DNA of 64,000 nucleotides from Echinicola strongylocentroti (GCF_003260975.1 NZ_CP030041.1:3209001-3273000), one strand, 5' to 3'. Shown: positions 54,801-63,525, counted from the stretch's first letter. Numbers and translations: made by a program. The notes: a model not told the origin generated them from the sequence alone.

Positions 54801-55056
54801 CATGGACCAGACCAATGTACGGCTACGAGAACTGTCACTTACCTACCGTCTGCCTACTGCCTTCTTGGGCAATAGTGTGGTGAGGTCAGCTTCTATCAGC
54901 TTTATCGGGAGGAACCTGTTTTTCTTATACAAAGGATTTGACGGAGGCTTTGATCCTGAAGCTACACTGGGCACGAGCAATGCGGGCCAAGGCTACCTTT
55001 ATTACGCCATGCCTACAGCAAGATCCCTTGGATTTAACCTGAACGTGAAATTTTAA
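51880..55056 (+). CDS. susC: SusC/RagA TonB-dependent receptor (no STN domain)
   Basis: The 1058-residue protein has an N-terminal export region (MNAKTLPLLKPVAALALVGC, ending near 45), a carboxypeptidase-regulatory-like domain (about 48-125; VTGTVTSSEDGNPIPGVSIT), the transition ELNEVVVTAFGIEKDK and a plug with QPLYVVDGIPMDNSSTNQGG and DDIESMTVLKGPNAAALYGS. The barrel ends RSLGFNLNVKF. It lacks the STN domain of the first PUL's receptor, so it is not expected to signal through FecR. Paired with the SusD-like lipoprotein that starts 20 nt later. Confidence 0.96.
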   Translation: MNAKTLPLLKPVAALALVGCFLQPIATKGALAGEMTGESPLSAISMAEGTVTGTVTSSEDGNPIPGVSITIVGTSKGTITDLDGNYSIVAQEGQTLKYSYLGYTVQTITVGSQTSIDVVLEQDTEELNEVVVTAFGIEKDKKSLGYAVQKVDGEDITTVKASPSAISNLKGRVAGVNITESGSGPGAGVRVIIRGNNSLTQSNQPLYVVDGIPMDNSSTNQGGDMYSSVNTGSGISDLNPDDIESMTVLKGPNAAALYGSRAANGVIMITTKKGKARKGIGVDFSSSAVFSNPMLLPEFQNEYGQGTQGRTPTDYAELRTTGGSWGGKLDGSDQLYWDGTTKPYSAQPDNVENFFNTGGNFVNTIALTGGTEKVTARFSYTNTYNEAMVENSFLKRDNFNLRATAKLSSKLSLDAKATYTSQFTRNRIQQGSQGLLGGVFSMPRNAIMDDFRDYRDEETGLVRNYGENASNPYWTLNYDKAEDTRNRFIGFAKVQYQFTDWLSAHARVGTDWTDIRFESATQPGHWFYPDGRVGFSNNRYQETNADFLFMIDKNITEKLRVTANIGGNHLKQLSQGMSLNGQNLRIPTKTTIGSADQVNYSASVPTERVTNSLYASASFDYAGLVFLDITGRNDWTSTLPSDNWSYFYPSVNLAVMVSEFIDPDQTLMDYLKIRGSWASVGKDASAWSLQNSYNLKNKNNSYLGITTLTVPSVWYDQNLSPEFTKTYEVGLDGSFFKNRLYFDFAYYDISSTDLIDIVETDNLAVNPLGRAEVHTNVGEITNKGVEVMLGGTPVENERFTWNTNINFSHNRNELKEFLPDAINRQWNVNNSGSAETRATVGAGYGEIWATDIMTDPETGDWILTASGMPQATAQRVKVGDFQPDYILGFNNSFSYKDFTLKFLIDGRFGGEMYAATQSAMDGAGISTKTLQYREEGIIVDGKIENEDGTFTDNTQSITAQQYWGAMSGIGSNYIMDQTNVRLRELSLTYRLPTAFLGNSVVRSASISFIGRNLFFLYKGFDGGFDPEATLGTSNAGQGYLYYAMPTARSLGFNLNVKF

Positions 55057-55076
55057 TTTCCCTTAACGAGCCAATT

Positions 55077-56780
55077 ATGAATATTTTACATAAAACAACA
55101 TTAGTGGGACTGATGACATTGACCCTCGGAGCTTGTACATCCGACTTCGAGGAAATGAACACCAACCCCAACCTGATCGGCGAGGATGATGCCAGCGCAA
55201 AATACTTCCTTACCGAATTGATGATAAGGCCATACATCCCGGCCAGATACAATTACTGGAGAGCAAATCTGCTCCATACCGACCGGTATGCCGGCCACTT
55301 TACCTTAGGCCAAAATGGCAACTGGTGGAGTGATGAGCTGGGCTATTCTTATAACGTGGCCTATACCGACGCTGCTTGGGACCATTACAATGGCCTGTTA
55401 GGGACAGTGAAACAGTTACTGGAATTTACAAAACCTGGCGGAGCCTTCGAAAATGAGCTTACCCATTCGGTGGTGCTCATCTTGAAGAGTCACTTCTTCC
55501 AACTCTATACCGACACATTTGGGATGATTCCTTATAGTGACGTCTTTTCTGAGGAAAATGTGTCCTTACCGAAATTTGATTCCCAAAAGGACATCTACAA
55601 AGGCATCATTGCTGATTTGGATGCGGCCATGGCAGTCATCGGTGACAATACCAGTACCGGAGATGCCTTGGAAGACCTTGGTGACAATGATGTCATCTAT
55701 GGTGGCGACCTACAGAAATGGAAGCGCTTTGCCAATACCCTGAAGCTTAAAATGGCCATGAGAGCACAAGGAGCTGAGGGTGACGACTTCAGTCAAGCGG
55801 CTATCAATGAAGCACTGGCTGCACCACTGCTGGCCGAAGGTGAGAGTGCCCTGATCGAGAAAGACCTGGAAATCTCCCAGTGGGACTACTCTGCCTATTC
55901 GGATGTATGGCACAATTTCGGAGCGGGGTCAGATTGGGTATTAGGACAAGAACTGATTGATTATCTAAGAGACAATAATGACCCGCGCTTGGAGCAGTAT
56001 GCCAAGCCAGCAGAAGGTGGCGAGTTCACCCTTACCCGTCCTGACCAAGCTGAAGACGAGGAAGGCTATACCTTGTTTCCCAAAAGGACCAACTTCCTTA
56101 GAGAAGTCTTCGACAAATCCGACGCGGAATATACTTGGGATGATCAGGGCGACGCGATCGTGGTCACCATGCCCGAAAACACCAATTTTATCGGCCAGCC
56201 AGTAAGGCTCAGTGGAGAAATATCACCTATACTTGAGTTTGGCTTTTTTAGCAAACCAAGTGACCTGGTGATCCAGCAGAAAAACCAAGGTGGCTCTGCT
56301 ACACCAGAAACAGTGTTGCTTTCGGCAGAATCCTACTTCCTTCAGGCTGAGGCTGCTCTTACAGGAATAGGTGCTGGCAATGCGCAGGACCTTTACCAAC
56401 TGGGTATCAAAGAAGCCATGCGGGTATGGGCAGTTGATGATGCGGCCATTGATGCGTTCTTGGCTGCTGAACCTATCGCTCAGCTGGACGGTACTGTGGA
56501 TGAAAACCTGGAAAAAATAGCCATTCAGCGATGGATCGCCCATTATACAGATGGTTATGAAGCTTGGGCGATTGTAAGGGATACGGGATATCCTGCTTCT
56601 CTAGCTGCCGGAGTGAGTGATTATGAGCTATATGGCCCCGGTACCATCACCGCAGGTGCTTATCCTCAACGGTTAAGATATGGCAGTAGTCTTCAGGCTA
56701 CCAATCCAGATAATTATGGAACAGCGATAGACTTGCAAGGGCCTGATATGCAAGGAACTAAGCTATGGTGGGCTAAATAA
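55077..56780 (+). CDS. susD: SusD-like outer-membrane lipoprotein (SusD_2 type)
   Basis: The 567-residue protein has signal MNILHKTTLVGLMTLTLGAC with lipidated Cys20, followed by TSDFEEMNTNPNLIGE, the hallmark start of the SusD-like_2 branch. YRANLLHTDRYAGHF-like helices (YWRANLLHTDRYAGHF) and FANTLKLKMAMRAQG follow, then WIAHYTDGYEAWAIVRDTGY near the C-terminus. It binds nutrient for the preceding SusC. This branch often belongs to transporters for peptides or non-starch glycans, so the ligand need not be a polysaccharide. Confidence 0.95.
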   Translation: MNILHKTTLVGLMTLTLGACTSDFEEMNTNPNLIGEDDASAKYFLTELMIRPYIPARYNYWRANLLHTDRYAGHFTLGQNGNWWSDELGYSYNVAYTDAAWDHYNGLLGTVKQLLEFTKPGGAFENELTHSVVLILKSHFFQLYTDTFGMIPYSDVFSEENVSLPKFDSQKDIYKGIIADLDAAMAVIGDNTSTGDALEDLGDNDVIYGGDLQKWKRFANTLKLKMAMRAQGAEGDDFSQAAINEALAAPLLAEGESALIEKDLEISQWDYSAYSDVWHNFGAGSDWVLGQELIDYLRDNNDPRLEQYAKPAEGGEFTLTRPDQAEDEEGYTLFPKRTNFLREVFDKSDAEYTWDDQGDAIVVTMPENTNFIGQPVRLSGEISPILEFGFFSKPSDLVIQQKNQGGSATPETVLLSAESYFLQAEAALTGIGAGNAQDLYQLGIKEAMRVWAVDDAAIDAFLAAEPIAQLDGTVDENLEKIAIQRWIAHYTDGYEAWAIVRDTGYPASLAAGVSDYELYGPGTITAGAYPQRLRYGSSLQATNPDNYGTAIDLQGPDMQGTKLWWAK

Positions 56781-56803
56781 AGTCGTAAAAACAACTTAAT
56801 ATC

Positions 56804-56840
56804 AAAAAAAGGCTACTTCGTATACGGAGTAGCCTTTTTT
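56804..56840 (+). terminator. Rho-independent terminator of the second susCD pair
   Basis: AAAAAAAGGCTACT and AGTAGCCTTTTTT pair across a 10-nt loop, 24 nt after the susD stop. The A and T tracts allow function on both strands. Confidence 0.9.
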
Positions 56841-56843
56841 GAT

Positions 56844-56935
56844 TTAACCCGGAAAATGCATTAGCCTATCTATTGAGGGCTGAAACTACTCCAAGATCAG
56901 TTGTTTTGCTTTAGTTTTTGGTCCATTCTGGCAGC
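56844..56935. repeat. Truncated TTAA palindromic element (copy F)
   Basis: TTAACCCGGAAAATGCATTA, then GCCTATCTATTGAGGGCTGA and CAAGATCAGTTGTTTTGCTT follow copy A for about half its length and then stop. It begins four bases after the susD terminator. Confidence 0.75.
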
Positions 56936-57022
56936 TAGACAGATTTACCGGGCGCTCAGACCATAGCCGTCAGGATAATGTATGCAAGTTGTTGAAAACC
57001 TATATTCTTATTGATATCTGCG

Positions 57023-57122
57023 TTATTCACAAATGGCCTAGGGGGATTTTAAATCCCCATTATCTCGGTTCGAGATGACAAATCTCGAACAGCTAAGTTT
57101 ATGTATTTGTGGTAGTTGGTGT
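57023..57122. repeat. 100-bp double-hairpin repeat, copy 2
   Basis: Matches 7154-7253 almost throughout. The stems GGGGATTT/AAATCCCC and GTTCGAGAT/ATCTCGAAC are kept. 56936-57022 and 57123-57252 show no gene. Confidence 0.8.
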
Positions 57123-57252
57123 GCTGATATCAGCTTAAACTGATAGCTATTGGCGCTCAGACTGGGTGCTTTATAGCGGTACAATGATCGCTTCATAAGC
57201 CAACTCATTTTCAGGAGGAGGCATATTGAAAAGGGAACACTGATCACTTATA

Positions 57253-58341
57253 TCAGCCCAACTCCTTCTCTGCCAATGCTGTTATCTCCTCCCGCTTACT
57301 TTGCAAAGCCCGTAGCAAGAGGCCTTGGTTTTTGGCACGGTGGAGGTTTTGTTCGGGATAGCTGATGGGATAGTAGATATTGCCATTGAGGTAATCCGTC
57401 AAGAACCGAAGCCCCATGATACAGGCCATCATTTCCCCGCCAAAAGGGAGGGATGCCTTTTCTTCGGTGGTCAGTTCTCCACTTAATGCTTCTCCAAAAC
57501 CTTTCAGCAAGGCGGCATATTTATCCAAGTCCACATCTATATTTTCCCAATCCGTGGACGCTTCTTCTTCAGTACAGGCCACCGTACGCACCAAATCCCC
57601 AAAATCATAGAAAACATACCCCGCCATCACCGTATCCAAGTCAATCACCGCATTGATTTTACTGAAGTCTTGTGCATAGATGACATTGTTGATCTTGGTG
57701 TCGTTATGGGTTACGCGAAGCGGGAGGATATCTGTGTATTTTCGGTATTTTCGCACCAACAAAACCTGTTTTTTGTAAAAATCAACCCACTCACTTACTT
57801 CTCCTTCCATAGCCACCTGAGTGTCCTTGAGGGCATTTTCGAACTGGCGGTACCTTAAAGAAAGATCGTGAAAGCCCTCTATCACTTCCATTAGTCCACC
57901 TGCTTCAATAACAGAGCAGGCCTTTATAAAACCTCCAAAAGCCTTGGCTGCCAGGTACGCTTGCCGGGAATTTTCTGCCTTGTCGATGCACGCCCCATCG
58001 ATGAAGGGAAACAACCGGTAGAAGCTCTCACCATGATCAGAAAAAAGCGTTCCAGCAGACGTCTTCATCGGTAAAGGAAGCTTGAAATCCAGCTCCGCTT
58101 CATTCAAATGATCTTTTACCTGCTGAAGGTTTCCTGCTATCCTATCAGGAAAGGGGAATACCGACTGATTGAAACTTTGAAGAATGAATCGCTGCTTAGG
58201 CCCATCCACCAAATACGTCTTATGAATATGGCCTGATCCGTAGGGACGTATTGTGGTGTCAGTTGCATCATGTCCAAAATTCCCCAACAGCTGACCAATT
58301 ATCAATTGTATGCTTTTACTCGTTATACGGTCTGTAATCAT
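57253..58341 (-). CDS. Phosphotransferase (APH/choline-kinase fold; NahK-like sugar kinase candidate)
   Basis: The 362-residue protein has the aminoglycoside-phosphotransferase kinase fold. GSGHIHKTYLVDG is the nucleotide loop, LRVTHNDTKINNVIY carries catalytic Asp214, and AVIDLDTVMAG gives the Mg-binding Asp234. The opening GSGHI-x-T-Y and FILQSFN-x-x-VF resemble N-acetylhexosamine 1-kinases and related sugar kinases more than antibiotic kinases. It faces away from a Na+/solute symporter gene across a shared AT-rich region, which supports phosphorylation of an imported sugar. The substrate is an inference. Confidence 0.8.
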   Translation of the reverse strand: MITDRITSKSIQLIIGQLLGNFGHDATDTTIRPYGSGHIHKTYLVDGPKQRFILQSFNQSVFPFPDRIAGNLQQVKDHLNEAELDFKLPLPMKTSAGTLFSDHGESFYRLFPFIDGACIDKAENSRQAYLAAKAFGGFIKACSVIEAGGLMEVIEGFHDLSLRYRQFENALKDTQVAMEGEVSEWVDFYKKQVLLVRKYRKYTDILPLRVTHNDTKINNVIYAQDFSKINAVIDLDTVMAGYVFYDFGDLVRTVACTEEEASTDWENIDVDLDKYAALLKGFGEALSGELTTEEKASLPFGGEMMACIMGLRFLTDYLNGNIYYPISYPEQNLHRAKNQGLLLRALQSKREEITALAEKELG

Positions 58342-58698
58342 GCTTATCTACTCGAATGCTGGTCAGCTATGCTTAACCATTTTAATTTAAAATAGTTCAC
58401 CAATCTTAAATTCAAAAGATTTTGAAACTTTTATGTATTAAAAACGAACGTAAAAATAAAAAATTAATATTGTAATATATCTTTTCACTAATATTTCTTT
58501 TATTTGGGTAAATAAAATTTCAAGCCATGTAAATACTTTTTTTGTATTTCATGAATAATTGAATACATTAGTAAAATTTCTTTGTTAAGTGGGTTTAATT
58601 AAATATAAAATTTTATAAAACTAGTTTTGACAAAGAAATTAGTCATCAAAAACTGATTAGCGATTACAGTCAACATCATCAAAAGACATTACTAGATT
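58342..58698. promoter_or_regulatory. Divergent promoter region between the kinase and the symporter
   Basis: 357 nt, very AT-rich, no ORF. It must contain the promoters for both divergent genes. No operator dyad or riboswitch-like fold is obvious. Confidence 0.45.
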
Positions 58699-60480
58699 AT
58701 GAACATTTCTCCTATCGACTGGGGCATAATAGCTGCCTTTTTCATCATTTCGTTGCTGATAGGCATATTTACCTCCAAAACCGCCGGTAAAAGTTCTAAA
58801 GACTTCTTCTTATCAGGAAGAAACATGCCTTGGTGGCTCCTTGGTGTGTCCATGGTGGCCACTACCTTCTCTGCTGATACGCCAAACTTGGTTACGGACA
58901 TTGTCCGGGTAAACGGTGTGTCCGGCAATTGGGGATGGTGGTGTTTCCTTCTTACGGGTATGCTCACCGTTTTCGTTTATGCCAAGCTATGGAGAAGATC
59001 TGAAATCACCACGGACTTAGAGTTTTATGAGCTTCGGTATGGCGGCAAGCCAGCAGCCTTCCTAAGAGGCTTTAGGGCCATCTATCTTGGTGTCTTTTTT
59101 AACATCGTGATCATGGCCACCGTTTCACTTGCTGCTATTAAGATCGGCGGTGTGATGCTTGGTTTGACACCCGTGCAGACCTTGCTGATCGCTTCCATCG
59201 TAACGGTAATTTACAGCTCCCTTGGAGGCTTGAAAGGTGTTTTGCTGACGGATTTCTTCCAGTTCTTTATCGCCATGGCCGGTGCTATTGGTGCGGCAAT
59301 TTACATCCTTGATTTACCGCAAATTGGTTCTCTCGAAAACCTACTGACCCATCCCAACGTTTCCGATAAGCTTTCATTCTTTCCTGATTTCAGCAATATG
59401 AATGAAGTAATTCCGATGCTTTTGGTGCCTATTGCCATCCAGTGGTGGGCCACTTGGTACCCCGGCGCAGAGCCAGGAGGAGGGGGATACATCGCCCAAA
59501 GGATGCTTTCTGCTAAAAATGAGAAAAATGCCATTGGCGCCACCCTTTTCTTTAATGTGGCCCATTACGCACTCCGACCTTGGCCATGGATCATCATTGC
59601 ACTTTCCTCATTGATCATCTTCCCAGAAATCAGTGATTTGCAAAAAGCTTTTCCACATATGCCTGCAGATAAGTTGGGGAATGACTTGGCTTATTCCGCC
59701 ATGCTGACTTACCTCCCTACTGGACTGATCGGAATCGTCTTGGCCTCTTTGATCGCTGCGGTGATGTCCACGCTTTCGACCCACCTGAACTGGGGATCGT
59801 CCTATGTGGTTAATGACTTCTATCTGCGATTTGTGAAGCCTGAAGCTTCCGACAAGGAACTCGTAAATGTAGGAAGGATTTCCACTGTGGTACTTATGGG
59901 CCTTGCCGCTTTATTGGCATTGTCGCTTTCCAATGCCCTGGAAGCCTTCAATATCCTCCTGCAAATTGGCGCAGGAACAGGCTTGATCTTTATCTTGAGA
60001 TGGTTCTGGTGGAGAATCAATTCCTATACAGAAATCTCTGCGATGATCATTTCATTTATCGTAGCTCTTTTCTTTGAGACTATTAATCCTAAATTCAACA
60101 TAATCAGTATCCCGGAAGGAATGGAATACCTGAAGTTGCTTTACGGCGTCAGTATTACCACTGCCACTTGGGTGACGGTAACGTTGGTCACCAGACCAGA
60201 AAAGGAAGAAGTACTACTTTCTTTCTACAAAAAAGTCAAACCTGCGGCTTACGGATGGAGAAAAGTCCTGGACAAGCACCCAGAAGTAGAAGCGGAACAA
60301 GGCCAGCTACCATTTGAGATCGGCCTTATGGTAACAGGTTCTGTGGCCATTTATGCTGCACTATTTGCCATTGGCTTCTGGCTGTATGATAATGTCCTAT
60401 CAGCTAGCATCGCCACGGTCATCAGTGCCGTTGGCTTTTACATCCTGTTTAGAGGCTGGAATAAAATCAAGCTGTTTTAG
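58699..60480 (+). CDS. Sodium:solute symporter (SSS family)
   Basis: The 593-residue protein has about 13-14 membrane segments. DWGIIAAFFIISLLIGIFTS is the first; SSKDFFLSGRNMPWWLLGVS and MVATTFSADTPNLVTDIVRV are the conserved N-terminal SSS motif region with the Na+-site residues. GLKGVLLTDFFQFFIAMAGA and LIGIVLASLIAAVMSTLSTH match the family signature. It cotransports Na+ with a sugar, amino acid or similar solute across the inner membrane. Divergent from a sugar-kinase-like gene. It is followed by a perfect terminator. Confidence 0.95.
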   Translation: MNISPIDWGIIAAFFIISLLIGIFTSKTAGKSSKDFFLSGRNMPWWLLGVSMVATTFSADTPNLVTDIVRVNGVSGNWGWWCFLLTGMLTVFVYAKLWRRSEITTDLEFYELRYGGKPAAFLRGFRAIYLGVFFNIVIMATVSLAAIKIGGVMLGLTPVQTLLIASIVTVIYSSLGGLKGVLLTDFFQFFIAMAGAIGAAIYILDLPQIGSLENLLTHPNVSDKLSFFPDFSNMNEVIPMLLVPIAIQWWATWYPGAEPGGGGYIAQRMLSAKNEKNAIGATLFFNVAHYALRPWPWIIIALSSLIIFPEISDLQKAFPHMPADKLGNDLAYSAMLTYLPTGLIGIVLASLIAAVMSTLSTHLNWGSSYVVNDFYLRFVKPEASDKELVNVGRISTVVLMGLAALLALSLSNALEAFNILLQIGAGTGLIFILRWFWWRINSYTEISAMIISFIVALFFETINPKFNIISIPEGMEYLKLLYGVSITTATWVTVTLVTRPEKEEVLLSFYKKVKPAAYGWRKVLDKHPEVEAEQGQLPFEIGLMVTGSVAIYAALFAIGFWLYDNVLSASIATVISAVGFYILFRGWNKIKLF

Positions 60481-60510
60481 CGTTTGTAAAATTATAAGTA
60501 AATGAAAAAA

Positions 60511-60540
60511 AGCTGCCTATTTCGATAGGCAGCTTTTTTT
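60511..60540. terminator. Bidirectional terminator with TTCG tetraloop
   Basis: AGCTGCCTAT/ATAGGCAGCT is a perfect 10-bp stem with loop TTCG and A/T tracts on both sides, between the convergent symporter and GHL10 genes. Confidence 0.92.
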
Positions 60541-60549
60541 GAGAACTAC

Positions 60550-62166
60550 TTACGGCTTCCATACTTTCATCTGGGACAGCTCACCATAATTTCCCCTAAA
60601 GCCCACTGCGAGGTATTGGTAATTTTGGATCATAAAGCTATCGAAGGCAAAGGTCTTGTTATCAAATGAAGTGCTCGTACGCTGACTTTCTATAAGCTCC
60701 CATTTGCCATTGGGCGACAGACCAAAGAGCACAACAGCTTCGGATAGGTAGGCATTGGTAATTTTTAATTGCAGTCCTCTGTCCGCCAGATGGGAACTCT
60801 CCACTTCTGGCAACAGGTTTTGCATTACACCATAACTGACTTGCAGGGCTGGGGTTAACACCGGATTGGTATAATTATTTTGGAGTAGGAGGTTAGCCAC
60901 ATCCCGGTTATTGCCCATCATGGACTTGGCCCTGAAAAATACATTTCCTTCTATACCAGGCGTACTCCTCCCTAAGGCTACTTGATTGGGGATTTCGAAA
61001 CTGCTGTCCCAGCTGTCATCACCATCGCTTCGGATTTTATAAGAGGCATTGCCCACATAAATTTTCGTCCCGTTAGCATTTTCAGACCACCATTTGATAA
61101 GGGTTTTATAAGAAGCCGCAGGAAAATCCATGCTCCAATAGATCTGTGGAGCGATATAATCGACCCAGCCATTTTTCATCCATATCAATGGATCTGCATA
61201 TAAATCATCAAAGTTGGTATGGCCGGCCCTGGTCTCCGAACCACGAGGGTCTACCGAGGCATTGCGCCACACACCAAAAGGACTTACCCCAAACTGCACC
61301 CATGGTTTTTCATTCTTTATTTCCTGATGGACAGCTTTTATCAACTTATCCACATTGGCGCGTCGCCAATCGGCCAAGGGTAGGCCATTGCCGTATTGGC
61401 GATAGGCTTGTTTATCATCAAATTCTACCCCACTGATTTTATAAGGATAAAAATAATCGTCAAAGTGAATACCGTCCACATCATAATTTTCGGTTACTTC
61501 TCCTACTACTCCCACTAAGTGCTCTCTAACTGCTGGTAGACCGGGGTTGTAATAAAGTTTGGTGCCATATTTTACCATCCAGTCAGGATGTCGGTAGTAA
61601 TCGTGTGAGGGACTAAGTTCGTCCACATTAAGGTTAAATGATGCCCTGTAGGGATTTAACCAGGCGTGAAATTCCATGCCTCTTTCGTGTGCTACCTGGA
61701 TCATCCATTTCAGGGGATCCATCACGGTGGCAGGGGCTTTTCCTTCCTTTCCGGTCAGGTACCGCGACCAAGGAGCCAGCTTACTGGGATAAAAAGCATC
61801 TCCCGCCGCCCTAACCTGGACAAAAACCGCATTGAAATTTCGCTGCTTATAGAAGTCCAATATCTGGATAAAATCACGCTGCTGCTGTTCAAAGCTGTCC
61901 GTACTGGAAGATGGCCAGTCGATATTGGCCACCGTAGCAATCCACACGCCCCTCATTTCACGCTCAGGAGGAGTAAACATCGGCATTGTCTCTGGTGCTG
62001 GCGCATCGTTAGGTTGCTCCACAGGGACAGGAGACTCTTCAGGAGTGGTTTCGGCTGGCGCAGATGGCACAGGAGACGGTGCTTGGCTGACCTTCTTGGA
62101 GCCCGCACAGGAAGCCATCATCAGCACCAAGGCGATGATACCGTAAAACCGCATCGTAATTTTCAT
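60550..62166 (-). CDS. GHL10-family glycosidase lipoprotein (DigH/YddW-like)
   Basis: The 538-residue protein has signal MKITMRFYGIIALVLMMASC with lipidated Cys20, a Pro/Glu/Ala-rich linker (about 25-65), and the GHL10 TIM barrel (about 68-400): REMRGVWIATVANIDWPSSS, NAVFVQVRAAGDAFYPSKLA and GIHFDDYFYPYKISGVEFDD. The last includes acidic residues expected at the active site. Family members act on denuded peptidoglycan glycans at division sites. A C-terminal beta domain follows. It is convergent with the symporter, and gldD is directly upstream on the same strand. Confidence 0.9.
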   Translation of the reverse strand: MKITMRFYGIIALVLMMASCAGSKKVSQAPSPVPSAPAETTPEESPVPVEQPNDAPAPETMPMFTPPEREMRGVWIATVANIDWPSSSTDSFEQQQRDFIQILDFYKQRNFNAVFVQVRAAGDAFYPSKLAPWSRYLTGKEGKAPATVMDPLKWMIQVAHERGMEFHAWLNPYRASFNLNVDELSPSHDYYRHPDWMVKYGTKLYYNPGLPAVREHLVGVVGEVTENYDVDGIHFDDYFYPYKISGVEFDDKQAYRQYGNGLPLADWRRANVDKLIKAVHQEIKNEKPWVQFGVSPFGVWRNASVDPRGSETRAGHTNFDDLYADPLIWMKNGWVDYIAPQIYWSMDFPAASYKTLIKWWSENANGTKIYVGNASYKIRSDGDDSWDSSFEIPNQVALGRSTPGIEGNVFFRAKSMMGNNRDVANLLLQNNYTNPVLTPALQVSYGVMQNLLPEVESSHLADRGLQLKITNAYLSEAVVLFGLSPNGKWELIESQRTSTSFDNKTFAFDSFMIQNYQYLAVGFRGNYGELSQMKVWKP

Positions 62167-62221
62167 GAATTAAATCGTCAAACTTTAGTGATATAGGCCA
62201 TCAAGTCTCAAAAACCAGACC

Positions 62222-62800
62222 TTAATTTTTAAACTCCAAGGTATTTATCAGGTGGGTCATGTCTTCTTTGATGTATTCGATTACAGGAGCCAAACTGTCG
62301 TTTTTGACCGCAGTGTTAAAATACAATGCCCCTCGTAGAAAATTATCGGTAGAATCAGTCACAAAAAACTGAAACTGGGTAGGTACTTCACCGCTGAGTT
62401 CGGCCACTACGCCGACATAGCCTTTCGGCGTCCGGGTTACAGCCTCGTCGATGCTATAGGCTTTGATTTGGTGTTTTGCGGTCAGCCTAAATGCATCATC
62501 CAGAATGTCCCTGAGCCTGGCCTCATTTCCATTGATTGCTTTGTATGTCAGGTGGACTTTTGCCCCTAAGGAATGATAGGCCAAATTGATCCAATATTTT
62601 TTATCCAAATTAAAAGTATCTGCTTCTACCTCAGTGTGAACAGAACGGTCAAACTGGTAAGGATAATTGTCCGGTAGCTTTACAAATCCCTTTTCGGGAA
62701 GGTCAATCCGGTTATACCCCTTGGGCTTTGGCAAGTAGTCACCGTCTCCACAGGCTACCAATGCCAATAACACCATGCCGAAAATCACGCTGTTTCTCAT
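62222..62800 (-). CDS. gldD: Gliding motility lipoprotein GldD
   Basis: The 192-residue protein has signal MRNSVIFGMVLLALVAC (Cys17). YLPKPKGYNRIDLPEKGF is the GldD N-terminal signature and FQFFVTDSTDNFLRGALYFN with DSLAPVIEYIKEDMTHLINT the C-terminal one. GldD is an essential lipoprotein of the gliding/type IX secretion group in Flavobacterium, where it sits beside gldE. Here gldE lies at 25293, about 36 kb away, so the pair has been separated. A GHL10 gene follows 56 nt downstream. Confidence 0.93.
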   Translation of the reverse strand: MRNSVIFGMVLLALVACGDGDYLPKPKGYNRIDLPEKGFVKLPDNYPYQFDRSVHTEVEADTFNLDKKYWINLAYHSLGAKVHLTYKAINGNEARLRDILDDAFRLTAKHQIKAYSIDEAVTRTPKGYVGVVAELSGEVPTQFQFFVTDSTDNFLRGALYFNTAVKNDSLAPVIEYIKEDMTHLINTLEFKN

Positions 62801-63000
62801 GCTGTCAAAGTTAGGAAAATGATCTCAATCTCTCATTTTACGTGGGAGATATTGTCTATTCTCTTTATTTATTGATTAAATTAGGTGAATAAAACCCCAT
62901 AATTGGCAGCATTGTAAGGTCACTCTTACTCATGGAAGATGATCTAGGAGAGGTGACTGTTGCCTACTGGCTATTGAGTACTAACCAAAACCCACATATT

Positions 63001-63525
63001 ATGATCAAAATTTTCAAACCCATCGTTTTATCACTTTGCTTGATGCTGAGCGCTTTTTATTCCAATGCCCAAACCAATCAAGAAGAGTTTTCCTCAAAGT
63101 GGAATACCATGAAAGGATATACGGTAGAGATTCTGGAAGCCATGCCCGATGACAAACTTGACTTCAAGCCTGTGGATGATGTCATGAGCTTTCGTGAAAT
63201 GGTCATGCACATCGCCGGCGCCAATATCATGATGGCCAATAACTTTCTCAAAAAAGGTGATGCAGGCGTGGACATGGAGAAAAAAGACATGAGCAAAGCG
63301 GAGCTTAAAGAAGCCGTGGAAAAGTCTTTTGACTTTGTCGCTGAGACGGTGGCATCCCTGACTGATGATGAGCTTGCCGAAGAAGTGGAGGTTTTTGGCG
63401 GAAATAAAATCACCCGCAGACAAGTAGAAAATCTTATTGACACCCATGGCATCCACCATAGAGGAAATTTGATCGTTTACCTTAGATTAAATGGCGTTGA
63501 GCCACCTGCTTTCCGGGCTTGGTAA
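63001..63525 (+). CDS. Secreted DinB-like metal-dependent protein
   Basis: The frame opens at 62932, but the ATG at 63001 gives MIKIFKPIVLSLCLMLSAFY followed by SNAQ, a clear signal peptide, so I use that start (174 residues). The DinB four-helix bundle has the three-histidine metal site: His70 (MVMHIAGAN) and His149/His153 (IDTHGIHHRGNLIVYLRLNG). Extracytoplasmic DinB proteins are unusual compared with the cytoplasmic bacillithiol/mycothiol S-transferases of this fold. The thiol partner, if any, is unknown. Confidence 0.87.
   Translation: MIKIFKPIVLSLCLMLSAFYSNAQTNQEEFSSKWNTMKGYTVEILEAMPDDKLDFKPVDDVMSFREMVMHIAGANIMMANNFLKKGDAGVDMEKKDMSKAELKEAVEKSFDFVAETVASLTDDELAEEVEVFGGNKITRRQVENLIDTHGIHHRGNLIVYLRLNGVEPPAFRAW

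Noticed and set aside
57253..58341. Aminoglycoside resistance kinase
   Set aside because: The fold matches, but the opening motifs and the symporter neighbour fit a sugar kinase better; no resistance context.
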